Of a stretch of 64,000 bases of DNA, positions 19,702-29,026 are shown piece after piece. The position numbers and the translations under genes are program-made. The stretch covers positions 80,777 to 144,776 of the forward strand of contig CAZFCE010000013.1 in assembly GCA_964517605.1 (NCBI GenBank). Direction: 5' to 3'. Within the stretch, counting starts at the first letter, position 1. Every line of letters starts with the position of its first letter. The notes under the pieces were generated by a model. It was given only the letters and a program-made list of their open reading frames with translations, had not been told where the DNA came from and did no database searches. The DNA is from J095 sp964517605 (GTDB lineage: Bacteria > Chloroflexota > Anaerolineae > 4572-78 > J111).

Positions 19702-20676
19702 TTAACTCAATTCCAGCGCGTAATCTTCGGTTTGAAGAAACTGCATCACGTTAGCCAAACTGGGTTCGGTGCGGGTAACGGACAGCAACGGCAAAGCCAG
19801 ATCGCGGATTTTGGTTAAAATGCCGTACAACGCCGCCTGGTCTTTGATTGGCCCGGAGAGCATGGTTTGGCCTTGTTCCAGGTAGGTGAGGGTTAGATTA
19901 TCAAACCAGTCGCTCCAGTGCCGATCCAGATGCCCCTTAAAGGTGATCTGGTACACCGCCGCCTGAGCCGAGTGTAACAGTTGCGCCACCGGCTGGCGCG
20001 TAACCAGCCGCCCCCGGTGGATGATGGCCACTTCATCGGCCAGTTCTTCAATCAGTTCCGGCTGGCGCGAGGCGATAATCACCGTTTTGCCCTGAGCGTG
20101 CGCCAGTTGGCCCAGCCAGTACTTTACCGTTTGGGCCGTGGCTACATCCAGGCCATCCAGCGGCTCATCAAAAATCACAATGGGAGGGTTGGCCAGCAAT
20201 GCGCCCACAAAAGTGACCAATCGCTGTTTGGCCGGGAGCAATTTATGCACCGGCCAGTTGGGCGATTCCCACAGGTTAAGCTCGCTCATAAGCAGTTCCA
20301 GCCGTTGCCTGAGCTTTTTCTCCGACCAATCCCGAATTTGAGGCCGGCGGGCAAAGTTTTCAAAAATAGAAAACCGCCGGTTGATGGTTTGCACTCCGGG
20401 CAGCACCCAGCCCACCTGCTCCGCCGTAATCTGGTTATTGGCGGCCAGGCAATTGCCGTTCAGCGAGATAGCGCCGCTGGTGGGTTCAATCAGGCCGCTC
20501 ATAATTTCAACCAGCGTGGTTTTGCCCGCGCCTTTGCTCCCCAACAGGCCAAACACGCAGCCGGCGGGAATAGCCAGATTGATGGCATCCAGGGCTTTAA
20601 ACGCCGAACCATCGGGGTTGTAATATATTTTGGTCAGTGCTTGTAGCTCAATGGCTGGGGATGAATCACGCTCCAT
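19702..20676 (-). CDS. ABC transporter ATPase subunit with degenerate signature motifs
   Basis: An ABC-type nucleotide-binding protein of about 324 residues and first gene of the efflux operon. Walker A is GSKGAGKTT (residues ~46-54) and Walker B is IVIFDEP (~167-173). The LSGGQ signature is replaced by LPAKQ and the switch His appears to be Arg (ASRQPE), so ATP turnover is doubtful. A C-terminal ~100-residue extension follows, as in drug or Na+ exporter ATPases (CcmA/NatA group). No permease gene lies next to it. I chose ATG 20676 because AGGAAGG precedes it; the 5' extension to 20754 would overlap promoter-like DNA. Confidence 0.8.
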   Translation of the reverse strand: MERDSSPAIELQALTKIYYNPDGSAFKALDAINLAIPAGCVFGLLGSKGAGKTTLVEIMSGLIEPTSGAISLNGNCLAANNQITAEQVGWVLPGVQTINRRFSIFENFARRPQIRDWSEKKLRQRLELLMSELNLWESPNWPVHKLLPAKQRLVTFVGALLANPPIVIFDEPLDGLDVATAQTVKYWLGQLAHAQGKTVIIASRQPELIEELADEVAIIHRGRLVTRQPVAQLLHSAQAAVYQITFKGHLDRHWSDWFDNLTLTYLEQGQTMLSGPIKDQAALYGILTKIRDLALPLLSVTRTEPSLANVMQFLQTEDYALELS

Positions 20677-20695
20677 TAACACTTGCCTTCCTACC

Positions 20696-20710
20696 GTAAC
20701 TAAATTACGC
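20696..20710 (-). promoter_or_regulatory. Candidate MarR operator in the efflux-operon leader
   Basis: The inverted repeat CGTAA-CTAAA-TTACG lies about 20 bases upstream of the first start codon of the operon, just downstream of a TATACT -10-like sequence on the minus strand. Location and symmetry fit a MarR repressor site; binding is not shown. Confidence 0.4.
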
Positions 20711-20890
20711 ACTTTGGATGCCAGTATAGGGCAAAACGGAGGGCGATTCATCAAACCAAAGGGTGAAAAAAGGGGTATGTTTGAGGAGCGGTTAATCAGG
20801 CCGGCGGGGTTAGTTTTTGGCCGTTATCACCTCAAAGGGTTACAACCGGGCCGATTGCCGCCTGACGCTTACACCAGAAGATGGAATTTC

Positions 20891-21072
20891 TTAACCCGAA
20901 TGATCCGAATTGGCGAATATTACAAATTTTCAGGCAGATGGATTGTAGGGGCGGGCCTTGCGCCTGCCCTAAAACCGGGCGACCGCGAGGGCCGGCCCCT
21001 ACCGGAGACCCTTCGGGCTTACGCCCTCAGGGTGACACTCGCAATTCGCCATTCGCAATTCGTTATTTTTAC
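20891..21072. repeat. Cluster of dispersed intergenic repeats
   Basis: This non-coding stretch combines three dispersed elements. At 20891-20932 is a CCGAATGATCCGAATTGGCG-type sequence, near-copied at 51745-51790. At 20945-21002 is an inverted repeat with ends GTAGGGGC and GGCCCCTAC. At 21036-21072 is an ATTCGCCATTCGCAATTCG-type run whose relative lies at 51831-51865. No gene is apparent in 20677-21191 apart from these elements and the phased array. Confidence 0.7.
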
Positions 21073-21103
21073 ACAATCCGGGGAGCGGGGCGTTCCTTGA
21101 TTA

Positions 21104-21177
21104 TGACCGGGTCAAAAAATTTTTTGACCCGGTCATAATTTTTTTTGACCCAGTCATAATTTTTTTTGACCGGGTCA
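21104..21177. repeat. Phased palindrome array 2 (4 x TGACCsrGTCA, 21-bp period)
   Basis: Four 11-bp sites begin at 21104, 21125, 21146 and 21167, again exactly 21 bp apart: TGACCGGGTCA, TGACCCGGTCA, TGACCCAGTCA, TGACCGGGTCA. Spacers are nearly pure A/T. Sites 1 and 2 together form a perfect 40-bp palindrome (21100-21139). The array ends 14 bp after the stop codon of the LuxR-family gene. Confidence 0.9.
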
Positions 21178-21191
21178 TAATTTAACGCCGG

Positions 21192-23993
21192 TTACAGCAG
21201 ATTCAAGGCCCGGCCTTTAACCACGGCCTGAGCGCGGGTTTTCACTTCGAGCTTGTCGTACACCCGTTTGAGGTGAACCTTTAGCGTGTTTTTGGTAATC
21301 ACCAATTTATCGGCAATTTCCTGGCCAGATAAGCCGGTGGCCAAAAGTTGCAGCACTTCCAGTTCGCGCCGGGTGAGGAGTTCGGGCATGGCCGCAATGT
21401 CGGGGGGGGCCGGCACGACTTCGGGCGGCAAGTCGGGGCCGGGCGGAGCCGGCGCATCAACCGGTGGCGTATCATTAAACGCGGCCAGCAACGCGCGCAG
21501 GTATTCCGCTTCGGCGGGCTGCTGCGGCTGAATTTTGGCCAGCAGCGCGGCCAGCGGCAGACCGTTATCCACAAACAGGCGAATGTACCCCTGGGGTTGG
21601 GCCAAACTCAGGGCGCGTTGCAACACAGCAATGGCCTGTTCCGGTTTGTGCTGGGCCTGAAAAATCACCGCCTGGAGCGCCAGAATTTCAATGATGCGAT
21701 CCTGGTGTTTGGCCGCCTCCCACAACGCCAGCAGCCGGGCCGCCAGCGCCGCCGCCGCCGGCAAATCACCCATGGCCAGCAGCGTTCGGGCCAGCACGGT
21801 GTAAACAAAGGCATTCCGATGGCCATCAAATTCGGTTTCGGCATTTAAGCCGGTGGCCTGTCTCCAGCGCGCCAGCGCCGCCAGATTGCCCTGCGCCAGC
21901 CATAAATTAACCCGCATAATAATTATCATTTCGGGCAGCGGCCCGGCGGCAATGGTTAAAGCCAGTTGTTCCGCTTGGTGGATAATCTCCTGGGCCGCCA
22001 CAAATTGCTTTTGCGCCAGATGCACCCGGAACAGCCCCACATACCCCAAACTCAACGCCCGAAAGCCCGCGCCCTGGTTGCCCAGTTCGATGCCCCGGCG
22101 CAGATGGAACTCGGCGGCGGGCAGGTCGTTCCATTCGTACAGCAGGTGGCCCACCTCGGTGTGCGCTGTGCCCGCCAGCGGCGATAGTCCCAGGCTTTCT
22201 TTTTCGGCCACCAGTTGCAAAAGCTGCCGGTACAGCGTAAACGCCTGCCGGTGCTGCCCCTGCATCCGCTTGAGTTCGGCCATGTTGTTGAGGGTAATCA
22301 GCGCGGCCATCTCGTTGTTGTGCGGCACCACCGTGCCAAAATCAATTAAAACCTGATTGGCCCGCTCCGTTTCGCCGTTCATCCAGTAGGCCAGAGCCAA
22401 ATTTTGGGCGCAAATGCTGCGCGGCCCAAACTCGTCCGGGGACAGATGCGCCAGGGCTTGCTGCGAAAGCTCGATGACGCGGGGAATATCGCCTTTAACC
22501 AGAGCGATTTGCGCTTGCAAACTGGCCAGCAGCCCCGGTATGTTGTTTTTAAAGGCTTCGTCCTCGGCGGTTTCGGGCCAAAAGGCTTGCGGCTGGCTCA
22601 ACGCGGCTTCGAGGGTATTCAGCTTGAGCTGAACTTCTTCCAGGTGGCCGGTAAAGAACAGCAGCCACGCCTGGAACAAACCGAGTTTTAACCGGGGTTG
22701 CACCCACGCTTCGGGCAGCGCGTTAAACCAGCGCAACAATAACATTGCCCCGCCGCGGTCAATAATGGTGCGGGCATGGAGCAAAATCAGGCGTTCCACC
22801 CGCTCAAAATCCTGGGCGGCCAGCGCGTGCGAAATAGTTTCCTCAATCCAGCCGGCCTGTTCGTGCCAATCGGCGGCCCGCCGGTGCAATTGGGTAATGT
22901 CTATGGCGGCGGCTCCATTGGGCGGAGTTTGCCGCAACTGGTGGCGCAGTAAATCGGCAAACAGGCGGTGGTAGCGATACCACTGCCCCTGTTCATCCAA
23001 CGGAATAACGAACAAATTGGCGCGGGCCAGCCCTTCCAGCATGGCCTGGCTATCGCTCCGGCCGGTTACGGCATCGCACAGCGCGCCGTTCAACCGCTCT
23101 AAAATGGCGGTTTTCAGCAAAAACACCTGCACCCCGGCGGTTTGCCGGTGCAAAATTTCTTCGGTGATGTAATCAAAAATATACCGGTGATTGCCGGTAA
23201 ACGTGGCAATAAAATCCGCAACATCGCCCCGCCCCTGCAACGAGAGCGCCGCCAGTTGCAGGCCGGCAATCCAGCCTTCGGTTTTGGTGTCCAGCGCGGC
23301 CACATTATCCGCCGAAAGCGCCAGCCCCATCAACTGGTTAAAAAACTGAACCGACTCGTCCAGCGTAAAGCGCAAATCATCGGCCCGCAACTCGGCCAGT
23401 TGCCGTTTAACCCGCCAGCGCGCCAGCGGCAACGGCGGATCGGCCCGGCTGGTAACAACCAGCCGCACCTGGCGCGGCAACCGATCCAGAAAAAAGACCA
23501 GGCTGGCATGGACTTCGGCGTTTTCAATAAAGTGATAATCATCCAAAACCAGAATGAGATGGCGCGGCAGGGCGGCCAGATCGTTGAGCAGCAGGGTTAA
23601 CACCACCTCCAGCGGCGAAGGTTGCGGCGAGTGCAACAGCGGCAGGGCGGCAGCGCCCAGATCGGGCTGCACCGTTTCCAGAGCGGCAATGACATACGTC
23701 CAAAACCGCACCGGGGCGTTATCGTTTTCATCCAGCGACACCCAGGCCACCTGGGGATTTACAATTTCGGGTTGATCGCCAGACACTAATGGCGCATTGT
23801 CAGTTGTCAGGCGCAAATGCAAAAGGCTCTGGCTGATCAGCGTGGTTTTGCCGGAGCCGGCGGGCGCTGAAATCAGCGTGAGTTTGCGGGCCAGGGCGGC
23901 GGTAAGCCGTTGGATTAACCGGGGCCGCGCAATCAATTCTCCGGGGAGAGTTTGGGGGATGTAAAGTTTGGTGTGCAGAATGGGTATGTTCAT
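21192..23993 (-). CDS. MalT-like LuxR-family transcriptional activator (LAL)
   Basis: A 933-residue STAND-type regulator. The N-terminus has a P-loop (APAGSGKTTLISQ, residues ~42-54) and a Walker B-like VLDDYH, then the NTPase and arm domains, a long TPR-like sensor region (about 420-830), a Pro/Ala-rich linker, and a C-terminal LuxR HTH (LTRRELEVLQLLATG to VKTRAQAV). The family activates transcription after binding ATP plus an inducer. It stands alone on the minus strand downstream of the MprF-like gene; no Shine-Dalgarno is visible at the ATG. Its target operon is not identified. Confidence 0.93.
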   Translation of the reverse strand: MNIPILHTKLYIPQTLPGELIARPRLIQRLTAALARKLTLISAPAGSGKTTLISQSLLHLRLTTDNAPLVSGDQPEIVNPQVAWVSLDENDNAPVRFWTYVIAALETVQPDLGAAALPLLHSPQPSPLEVVLTLLLNDLAALPRHLILVLDDYHFIENAEVHASLVFFLDRLPRQVRLVVTSRADPPLPLARWRVKRQLAELRADDLRFTLDESVQFFNQLMGLALSADNVAALDTKTEGWIAGLQLAALSLQGRGDVADFIATFTGNHRYIFDYITEEILHRQTAGVQVFLLKTAILERLNGALCDAVTGRSDSQAMLEGLARANLFVIPLDEQGQWYRYHRLFADLLRHQLRQTPPNGAAAIDITQLHRRAADWHEQAGWIEETISHALAAQDFERVERLILLHARTIIDRGGAMLLLRWFNALPEAWVQPRLKLGLFQAWLLFFTGHLEEVQLKLNTLEAALSQPQAFWPETAEDEAFKNNIPGLLASLQAQIALVKGDIPRVIELSQQALAHLSPDEFGPRSICAQNLALAYWMNGETERANQVLIDFGTVVPHNNEMAALITLNNMAELKRMQGQHRQAFTLYRQLLQLVAEKESLGLSPLAGTAHTEVGHLLYEWNDLPAAEFHLRRGIELGNQGAGFRALSLGYVGLFRVHLAQKQFVAAQEIIHQAEQLALTIAAGPLPEMIIIMRVNLWLAQGNLAALARWRQATGLNAETEFDGHRNAFVYTVLARTLLAMGDLPAAAALAARLLALWEAAKHQDRIIEILALQAVIFQAQHKPEQAIAVLQRALSLAQPQGYIRLFVDNGLPLAALLAKIQPQQPAEAEYLRALLAAFNDTPPVDAPAPPGPDLPPEVVPAPPDIAAMPELLTRRELEVLQLLATGLSGQEIADKLVITKNTLKVHLKRVYDKLEVKTRAQAVVKGRALNLL

Positions 23994-24056
23994 AACGGTT
24001 TACGGCTTATATCAAATCGCGCTCCGGCGGCGTTGGTGTTATGGTTATATTGTACC

Positions 24057-26750
24057 TCAAACGGCTTTTCTGCGGCGAGAATTAACCCAATCCTTCAGGT
24101 AAATCCAGGCAAAATCATCGCCGGCGCTGGCCCGGTTTAAAGTGATGGCCACGCCGGGCAAACTGGCCGGGCTGGGGTAAACCAGGTAACGCGGCGACCA
24201 ATCGGGATGGAATTTTTGTTTAAAGTCGTGCAGCCCCTTAAAGTTGTAAAACTGGTTAACGTGTTCGTAAATAAAGTGGAACGCCCGCTCCACGGCGGGG
24301 TCGGTGGAGTGCTCGCCCACGCCGGCCAACGGGCTAAGGCCCAGGTTAAAGGTATCGTACCCCTGCGCTTTGGCCCATTCAAAAATAGACACAAACAAAA
24401 ATTCCATGGTGCCGTTTTCCACTTCGGGCCGGCGGCGCATCAAATCCACCGATAGCTCATTGCGCTGGTACTCGCCCAGCAGGTTGGCAAAGGCGCTCAC
24501 CGTGCCATCGGGGGTGTGCACCGCAATCACCAGCTCGTTGCGGATGTAATCATCATCAAACCAGCCCAGCGAAAAACGCTTTTCGCGGCCATGCATTTGA
24601 GTGAGCCAGGCATCGCTGATTTCGCGCAGTTCGGCCAGCAGGTCAACCGGCAGCGGCGGCGGATACACCGCCACCCGGTACCCCATTTTCACTAGCCGGT
24701 TAATGCCGGAGCGCAAACTTTTGTTGTGGCCGCCGGCGGTGGAAAAAGCAGCCAAATCTAAAATGCCTTCATTGCCAATGGGCAACACGTTAAACCCGGC
24801 GGCCTGGTACTGCCCCAGGTAATCGGGCAGGGTTTGGTAAAAAGCCGCCGCCCAATCGTTGCGGGCGCAGTATTGTTTAAAGCCGCCAATCGCGGCGGCG
24901 GCATCCGGCGGCGGGCCGATGGGATCGCCCAGCGCAATAGCCGAGCGCCCCCGCACCACAAACGCCACCACGGAGCCACCGGGGCTAAACCAGTAGGATT
25001 TGTCATCGAACAGCGTAAAGCGGGCCAGCGCGGTGCGGCCATACGCCAGCACAATGGCCTGGGCGCGGCGACGGTCTTCGGGGGTGGCCGTCCAGCGGTG
25101 CACCACCGGCCCAATCAGCACAATTAAGGCGTACCCCAACGTAACCGCCCCCACAATATAAATGGAGGCGGCAAAAGAACGGCCAAAGCCGGTAATCGGC
25201 TCCAGGCCGGGGTCGTAAAACTGGGTAAACATCACCACCGTCTGCCAGATGGCCGCCTCAAGGCTAAAATTAACGCTGAAATGGCGATCCAGCAGGAAAA
25301 AGCCCACCGCGCCATACGCCAGGGTAAACCCCAACGCCGCCGCCAATATCTCTACCCCGCGTTTAATGGATGGCTCATCCGACAAAGCGTGAAAGTGCGA
25401 GCGCAGGTAAAACAGCCACACCGCCAGCGCCCCCGCCAGCATGGCTTCGGGGTAATCCAGCCCTTTCACCAGATGGCTGATCACCGAGGCCACCAGAATA
25501 ACCATAGTGAGCAGCCAGGCCGTTTGTTTATGCCGCCACAAACCGGTAGCCAGCAGCACCAGCGCAAAACCGGCCAGCACCGCCGTAAGCCGCCCGCCCT
25601 GGCGCACCAGCAGCGGCAAAAAATGCCTCAAAATTACCATGCGGCTGGTTAAAGCCGGCAAAATTGCCGATAGAATGTTGATTACGCCCATCACCGCCGT
25701 TAGAATGGCCACAATCCGCACGTTCCAACTGCGGGCCTGCGCCTGTTCTTCGGCCCGAAAGGTCTTTACCCGCTGCAACAGTAAAAAGCCAATGCCCATT
25801 GGCAGCCAAAAGCTCAGGCCCCTAAAGGCCAGCACCACCACGGTAGCCACCGGAGCCGGCACCTCCAGCGAAATCAGCACCAGCGGCGTAATGCCCTCAA
25901 CCACGCCCACCCCCATGGGCGTGGGCGACACAATTAAAAACAAAATCGCCATGGAGTAGCCGGCCACCAGCGAGCCAAAATTGATGGGGAACCGGAAAGC
26001 CAGGAACAGCAGATACATGCTAACCAAATTAACCGCATGCGAGGCCAGCGCCACCGCCAGCGTTTTGGCCAGCCAGCCAGGCCGGGTAGCCATGGCCTGG
26101 GCCGCCTCGGTAAATTCGGCGGCGTTCTTTTCCGTCCAGTTTTTGCTTAGCAGCACCGGCCGCCTGAACCAACTGCCCACCCGGTTAACCGTGCGCTGAA
26201 TCAGGCTTAACACCTGCCGGAGGCGTTCGGGGTGCAACAGCCCCAGCAAAAGCATGCCGGCCAGGGCCAGAGTAATACCAATTAAAATGATGGCGGCAAT
26301 TACCTCGTAAATTCTGAGCGTGTGCTCGGTGAACAGCACCGCCATGCCAAACAACAGCACCACGGTAAAGGCGCTAAAATCGGCAATGAGCATAAGAATG
26401 GTGCCAACCGCCGCCCGCGCCGCCGATTCGCCCCGGCGAGCGGCATCATCCACAAACAGGGCCGCGCCGCTGGCCCCGCCGCTGGGAGCCATTACGTTCA
26501 CAAAAATGGAGGCGAATGTTACCGGCAGCAACTCAAACACCCGGCTGCGCACATCAACAGTGGCAAACGCGGCCTGGTACAACGCCGCCAGAATAATGTA
26601 ATAAAGCACTTGCAGCGCCATGGCCGCCACAATCCACTGCCATTGCCCGTGGGCCAGCGTTTGGGCCAGCTTTTGAATTTCGTTGAATTTTGCCACGGCC
26701 AGCCACACAAACCCCAGCAGCAACAGCCACAGCAACAAACGTCGGTTCAT
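24057..26750 (-). CDS. MprF-like protein: flippase domain plus DUF2156 acyltransferase domain
   Basis: An 897-residue membrane protein. The first ~320 residues form the UPF0104/LPG-flippase domain with multiple TM helices, a further TM region runs to ~560, and the C-terminal ~330 residues are the soluble DUF2156 (GNAT-fold) aminoacyltransferase with FSPGGSVVAF, ALGDPIGP and NLGLSPLAGVG. MprF enzymes transfer an amino acid from aminoacyl-tRNA to phosphatidylglycerol and flip the product, making the surface less anionic. AAGGA lies 9 bases before the ATG. The amino acid used cannot be told from sequence. Confidence 0.88.
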   Translation of the reverse strand: MNRRLLLWLLLLGFVWLAVAKFNEIQKLAQTLAHGQWQWIVAAMALQVLYYIILAALYQAAFATVDVRSRVFELLPVTFASIFVNVMAPSGGASGAALFVDDAARRGESAARAAVGTILMLIADFSAFTVVLLFGMAVLFTEHTLRIYEVIAAIILIGITLALAGMLLLGLLHPERLRQVLSLIQRTVNRVGSWFRRPVLLSKNWTEKNAAEFTEAAQAMATRPGWLAKTLAVALASHAVNLVSMYLLFLAFRFPINFGSLVAGYSMAILFLIVSPTPMGVGVVEGITPLVLISLEVPAPVATVVVLAFRGLSFWLPMGIGFLLLQRVKTFRAEEQAQARSWNVRIVAILTAVMGVINILSAILPALTSRMVILRHFLPLLVRQGGRLTAVLAGFALVLLATGLWRHKQTAWLLTMVILVASVISHLVKGLDYPEAMLAGALAVWLFYLRSHFHALSDEPSIKRGVEILAAALGFTLAYGAVGFFLLDRHFSVNFSLEAAIWQTVVMFTQFYDPGLEPITGFGRSFAASIYIVGAVTLGYALIVLIGPVVHRWTATPEDRRRAQAIVLAYGRTALARFTLFDDKSYWFSPGGSVVAFVVRGRSAIALGDPIGPPPDAAAAIGGFKQYCARNDWAAAFYQTLPDYLGQYQAAGFNVLPIGNEGILDLAAFSTAGGHNKSLRSGINRLVKMGYRVAVYPPPLPVDLLAELREISDAWLTQMHGREKRFSLGWFDDDYIRNELVIAVHTPDGTVSAFANLLGEYQRNELSVDLMRRRPEVENGTMEFLFVSIFEWAKAQGYDTFNLGLSPLAGVGEHSTDPAVERAFHFIYEHVNQFYNFKGLHDFKQKFHPDWSPRYLVYPSPASLPGVAITLNRASAGDDFAWIYLKDWVNSRRRKAV

Positions 26751-26789
26751 ACCGGAGATTCCTTAACCGGAGCAGGTTCACCAGGCTTT

Positions 26790-26950
26790 AATTTAGCCTG
26801 ATTAAAGGTATATCAAGCTGAATTAAAAGCATATCCAGGTGAATTATTCTTTAATTCAGCTTGATTAAACTTTAATTGAGCTGGATTAGAGAATAAATCG
26901 AAAGTATTAATAAAATATCGAAGTTAATCAAAAGTTAATCAGGCTCAATT
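26790..26950. repeat. Phased palindrome array 3 (AATTnAGCnkGAT sites, ~21-bp period)
   Basis: Six copies of a 13-bp near-palindrome centred on AGC(T/C) occur in alternating orientation: 26790 (+), 26812 (-), 26833 (-), 26853 (+), 26874 (+) and 26938 (-). Start-to-start distances are 22, 21, 20, 21 and 64 (about 3 x 21). The array lies between the MprF-like start and the dhaR stop. The motif differs from arrays 1 and 2 but the helical phasing is the same. Confidence 0.75.
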
Positions 26951-26973
26951 AATTAATTTTGCTTCAAGCGGTC

Positions 26974-28959
26974 TCAGCGTTTGAAATGTTCGGCAGAGAT
27001 GTTGAGACGCTTCATTTTGCGCCATAAGGTGGTGCGCCCTACCTGTAACTGCTGCGCCATATCGGCCACCCGGCCCTGGCAGGCCCAGCCCGCCCGGATA
27101 ATCGCTTCGCGCTCGGCTTCGGCGGCGGAGATAACCGGCTGGGGAGCCACCGAATTGGCGTTGAGCACCCGCCCGCTCCGCACCACTTCGGGCAAATCAA
27201 TGATTCTTATTTTACCATCGGCGCTGTGGTTAAGGGCGCGTTCCAGCATGTTCTCCAACTCGCGCACGTTGCCGGGCCAGGGATACCGGCTCAACGCCGC
27301 CAACACTTCGTCATCAAGCCGGGGCGTCTGGTCGGGAGCGGCGGCAATCCGGTTAAAAAAGCGTTCGGCCAACACCGCAATGTCGTCGGGGCGGTCGCGC
27401 AGCGCCGGAATGTAAAAATTAAACACGCCAAAAGCGTAATACAACTGCCGGATAAAGCTGCCCTCGGCCACCAATTGTTCCAGGTTGGCCGAAGTGCAGG
27501 CGATAATCCGCACATCCACCGGAATCAGGCGGGTGCTTTGCAGCCGCATTACATGCCTTGTTTCAAGCACGTGCAGCAACGCCGATTGCATTTCAAGCGA
27601 CAGGCTGGTGATTTGGTCCAGCAGCAGCGTGCCTTCGTGCGCCAGTTCAAACTTGCTGGGGCGGCCCTGCGTGGCGGCATCCTGATCATACCCCAAAAAT
27701 TCGCTAATCATCAATTCGTGCGGAATGGCCCCGCAGTTAATGGTGATAAACGGCTTGCTGGCCCGGCTGCTGGCATTGTGAATAGCCCGCCCCAGCGAGT
27801 TTTTGCCCACGCCGCCCTCACCGCGCAGCAACACCGGGGCGCGGCCTCGCGCGGCAATGGCGGCCTGCCGCAACACCTGCCGCATTACCGGCGATACCGC
27901 CGGCAGGTCGGCCAGGGTCAGGCTGGCCTGCGCCCCAACCTGCTGGCTCACCAACTGCCGCACCTGGGCCATTGGCCGCAAAATAGCCATGTAGCCCACC
28001 GGCTGGCCCGCGCCCTCAAAAATGGGGCGCAAACTCACCAGCGTATCAACAATGGTTTGGTCGCGCTCAAAGCTAACCTCAATATCACGTAATTCCTGGT
28101 TATTTTTTATGGCGTTGGCAATTACCGGCGGCACCGCCAGCACCTCAACCAAAAATTTGCCCAGCACTTTGGTGGGGTTTAGCTGCAACAACTCGCCGGC
28201 CCGGGGATTAACCTGGTTGATGCGCCCGGCGGCGTCCCAGGCAATCACCCCTTCGTGCATGGCGCTGAGCACGGTGTTAACTTCGGTGAGGCGGCGGTTG
28301 GCTTCGGCCAGGTACAAATCGGTTTGTAATTGATTGGTAATGGCCCGCGCCGCCGCCATAACCAGCGACAGCGTATGCGATGTGGCCGTTTCGACCGGCC
28401 CAATAACCGCCAGAATGCCGGTAATCCGCCCCGAAACATCGTGAATGGGCGCGGCGGTACTGACCAGGTGGTGATAAATTTTAAAAAAGTGCTCCGGGCC
28501 AACCACCTGAGTGGGCATGGCGGTAATCAGCGCCAGCCCCAGCGCGTTGGTGCCCAATTGGCCTTCGGCCCAGTACGCGCCCTGCCCCAGCCCCAACTCG
28601 GCCAGCATGGCCAACGCCGATGGATCGCCGCCCAGCGCCAAAATCCGGGCCGCGCCATCGGCCAGCGCAATGGCGCAGCTAGAACCTTCGATGAACTGGT
28701 GAATATCTTCAATATTGGGAATGGCAATGGTGAGTAAATCGGCGTAAGTTTTAAGCGCGGTATCGAGCGCGTGGGTATTGACCGGAGCCGGGTACGGTTT
28801 AGAACGCGCATCCAGCCGGGGCAAACAGCGCTCCCACGAGCGAATAACCGCCGGGTCGGGCGTAAAACCGGCCAGTTGCGGAGCGCGGCCATTCTCCATA
28901 AAGGCTTGCCAGGCTTGCGCCAGCAATTCAATTTGAACCGGGTAGTTAAACGGTTGCAC
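26974..28959 (-). CDS. dhaR: DhaR, transcriptional activator of the dihydroxyacetone kinase operon
   Basis: A 661-residue regulator with a GAF-type sensor (about 60-200), a PAS domain (~215-325), a bacterial enhancer-binding AAA+ domain (~350-570) and a Fis-type HTH (RTTLWRKMKRLNI). Walker A is altered (GEGGVGKN) and the GAFTGA loop needed for sigma-54 contact is missing, as in E. coli DhaR, which acts on a sigma-70 promoter. In E. coli, DhaL:ADP activates and DhaK inhibits it. It is divergent from dhaKLM. The GTG start has AAAGG 8 bases upstream. Confidence 0.92.
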   Translation of the reverse strand: MQPFNYPVQIELLAQAWQAFMENGRAPQLAGFTPDPAVIRSWERCLPRLDARSKPYPAPVNTHALDTALKTYADLLTIAIPNIEDIHQFIEGSSCAIALADGAARILALGGDPSALAMLAELGLGQGAYWAEGQLGTNALGLALITAMPTQVVGPEHFFKIYHHLVSTAAPIHDVSGRITGILAVIGPVETATSHTLSLVMAAARAITNQLQTDLYLAEANRRLTEVNTVLSAMHEGVIAWDAAGRINQVNPRAGELLQLNPTKVLGKFLVEVLAVPPVIANAIKNNQELRDIEVSFERDQTIVDTLVSLRPIFEGAGQPVGYMAILRPMAQVRQLVSQQVGAQASLTLADLPAVSPVMRQVLRQAAIAARGRAPVLLRGEGGVGKNSLGRAIHNASSRASKPFITINCGAIPHELMISEFLGYDQDAATQGRPSKFELAHEGTLLLDQITSLSLEMQSALLHVLETRHVMRLQSTRLIPVDVRIIACTSANLEQLVAEGSFIRQLYYAFGVFNFYIPALRDRPDDIAVLAERFFNRIAAAPDQTPRLDDEVLAALSRYPWPGNVRELENMLERALNHSADGKIRIIDLPEVVRSGRVLNANSVAPQPVISAAEAEREAIIRAGWACQGRVADMAQQLQVGRTTLWRKMKRLNISAEHFKR

Positions 28960-29026
28960 GGGTTGCGCCTTTCAACACCGTCACATTCTAGCCCAACCCG
29001 CCCGGTTTAACAAGTTGGCCGGGCGC

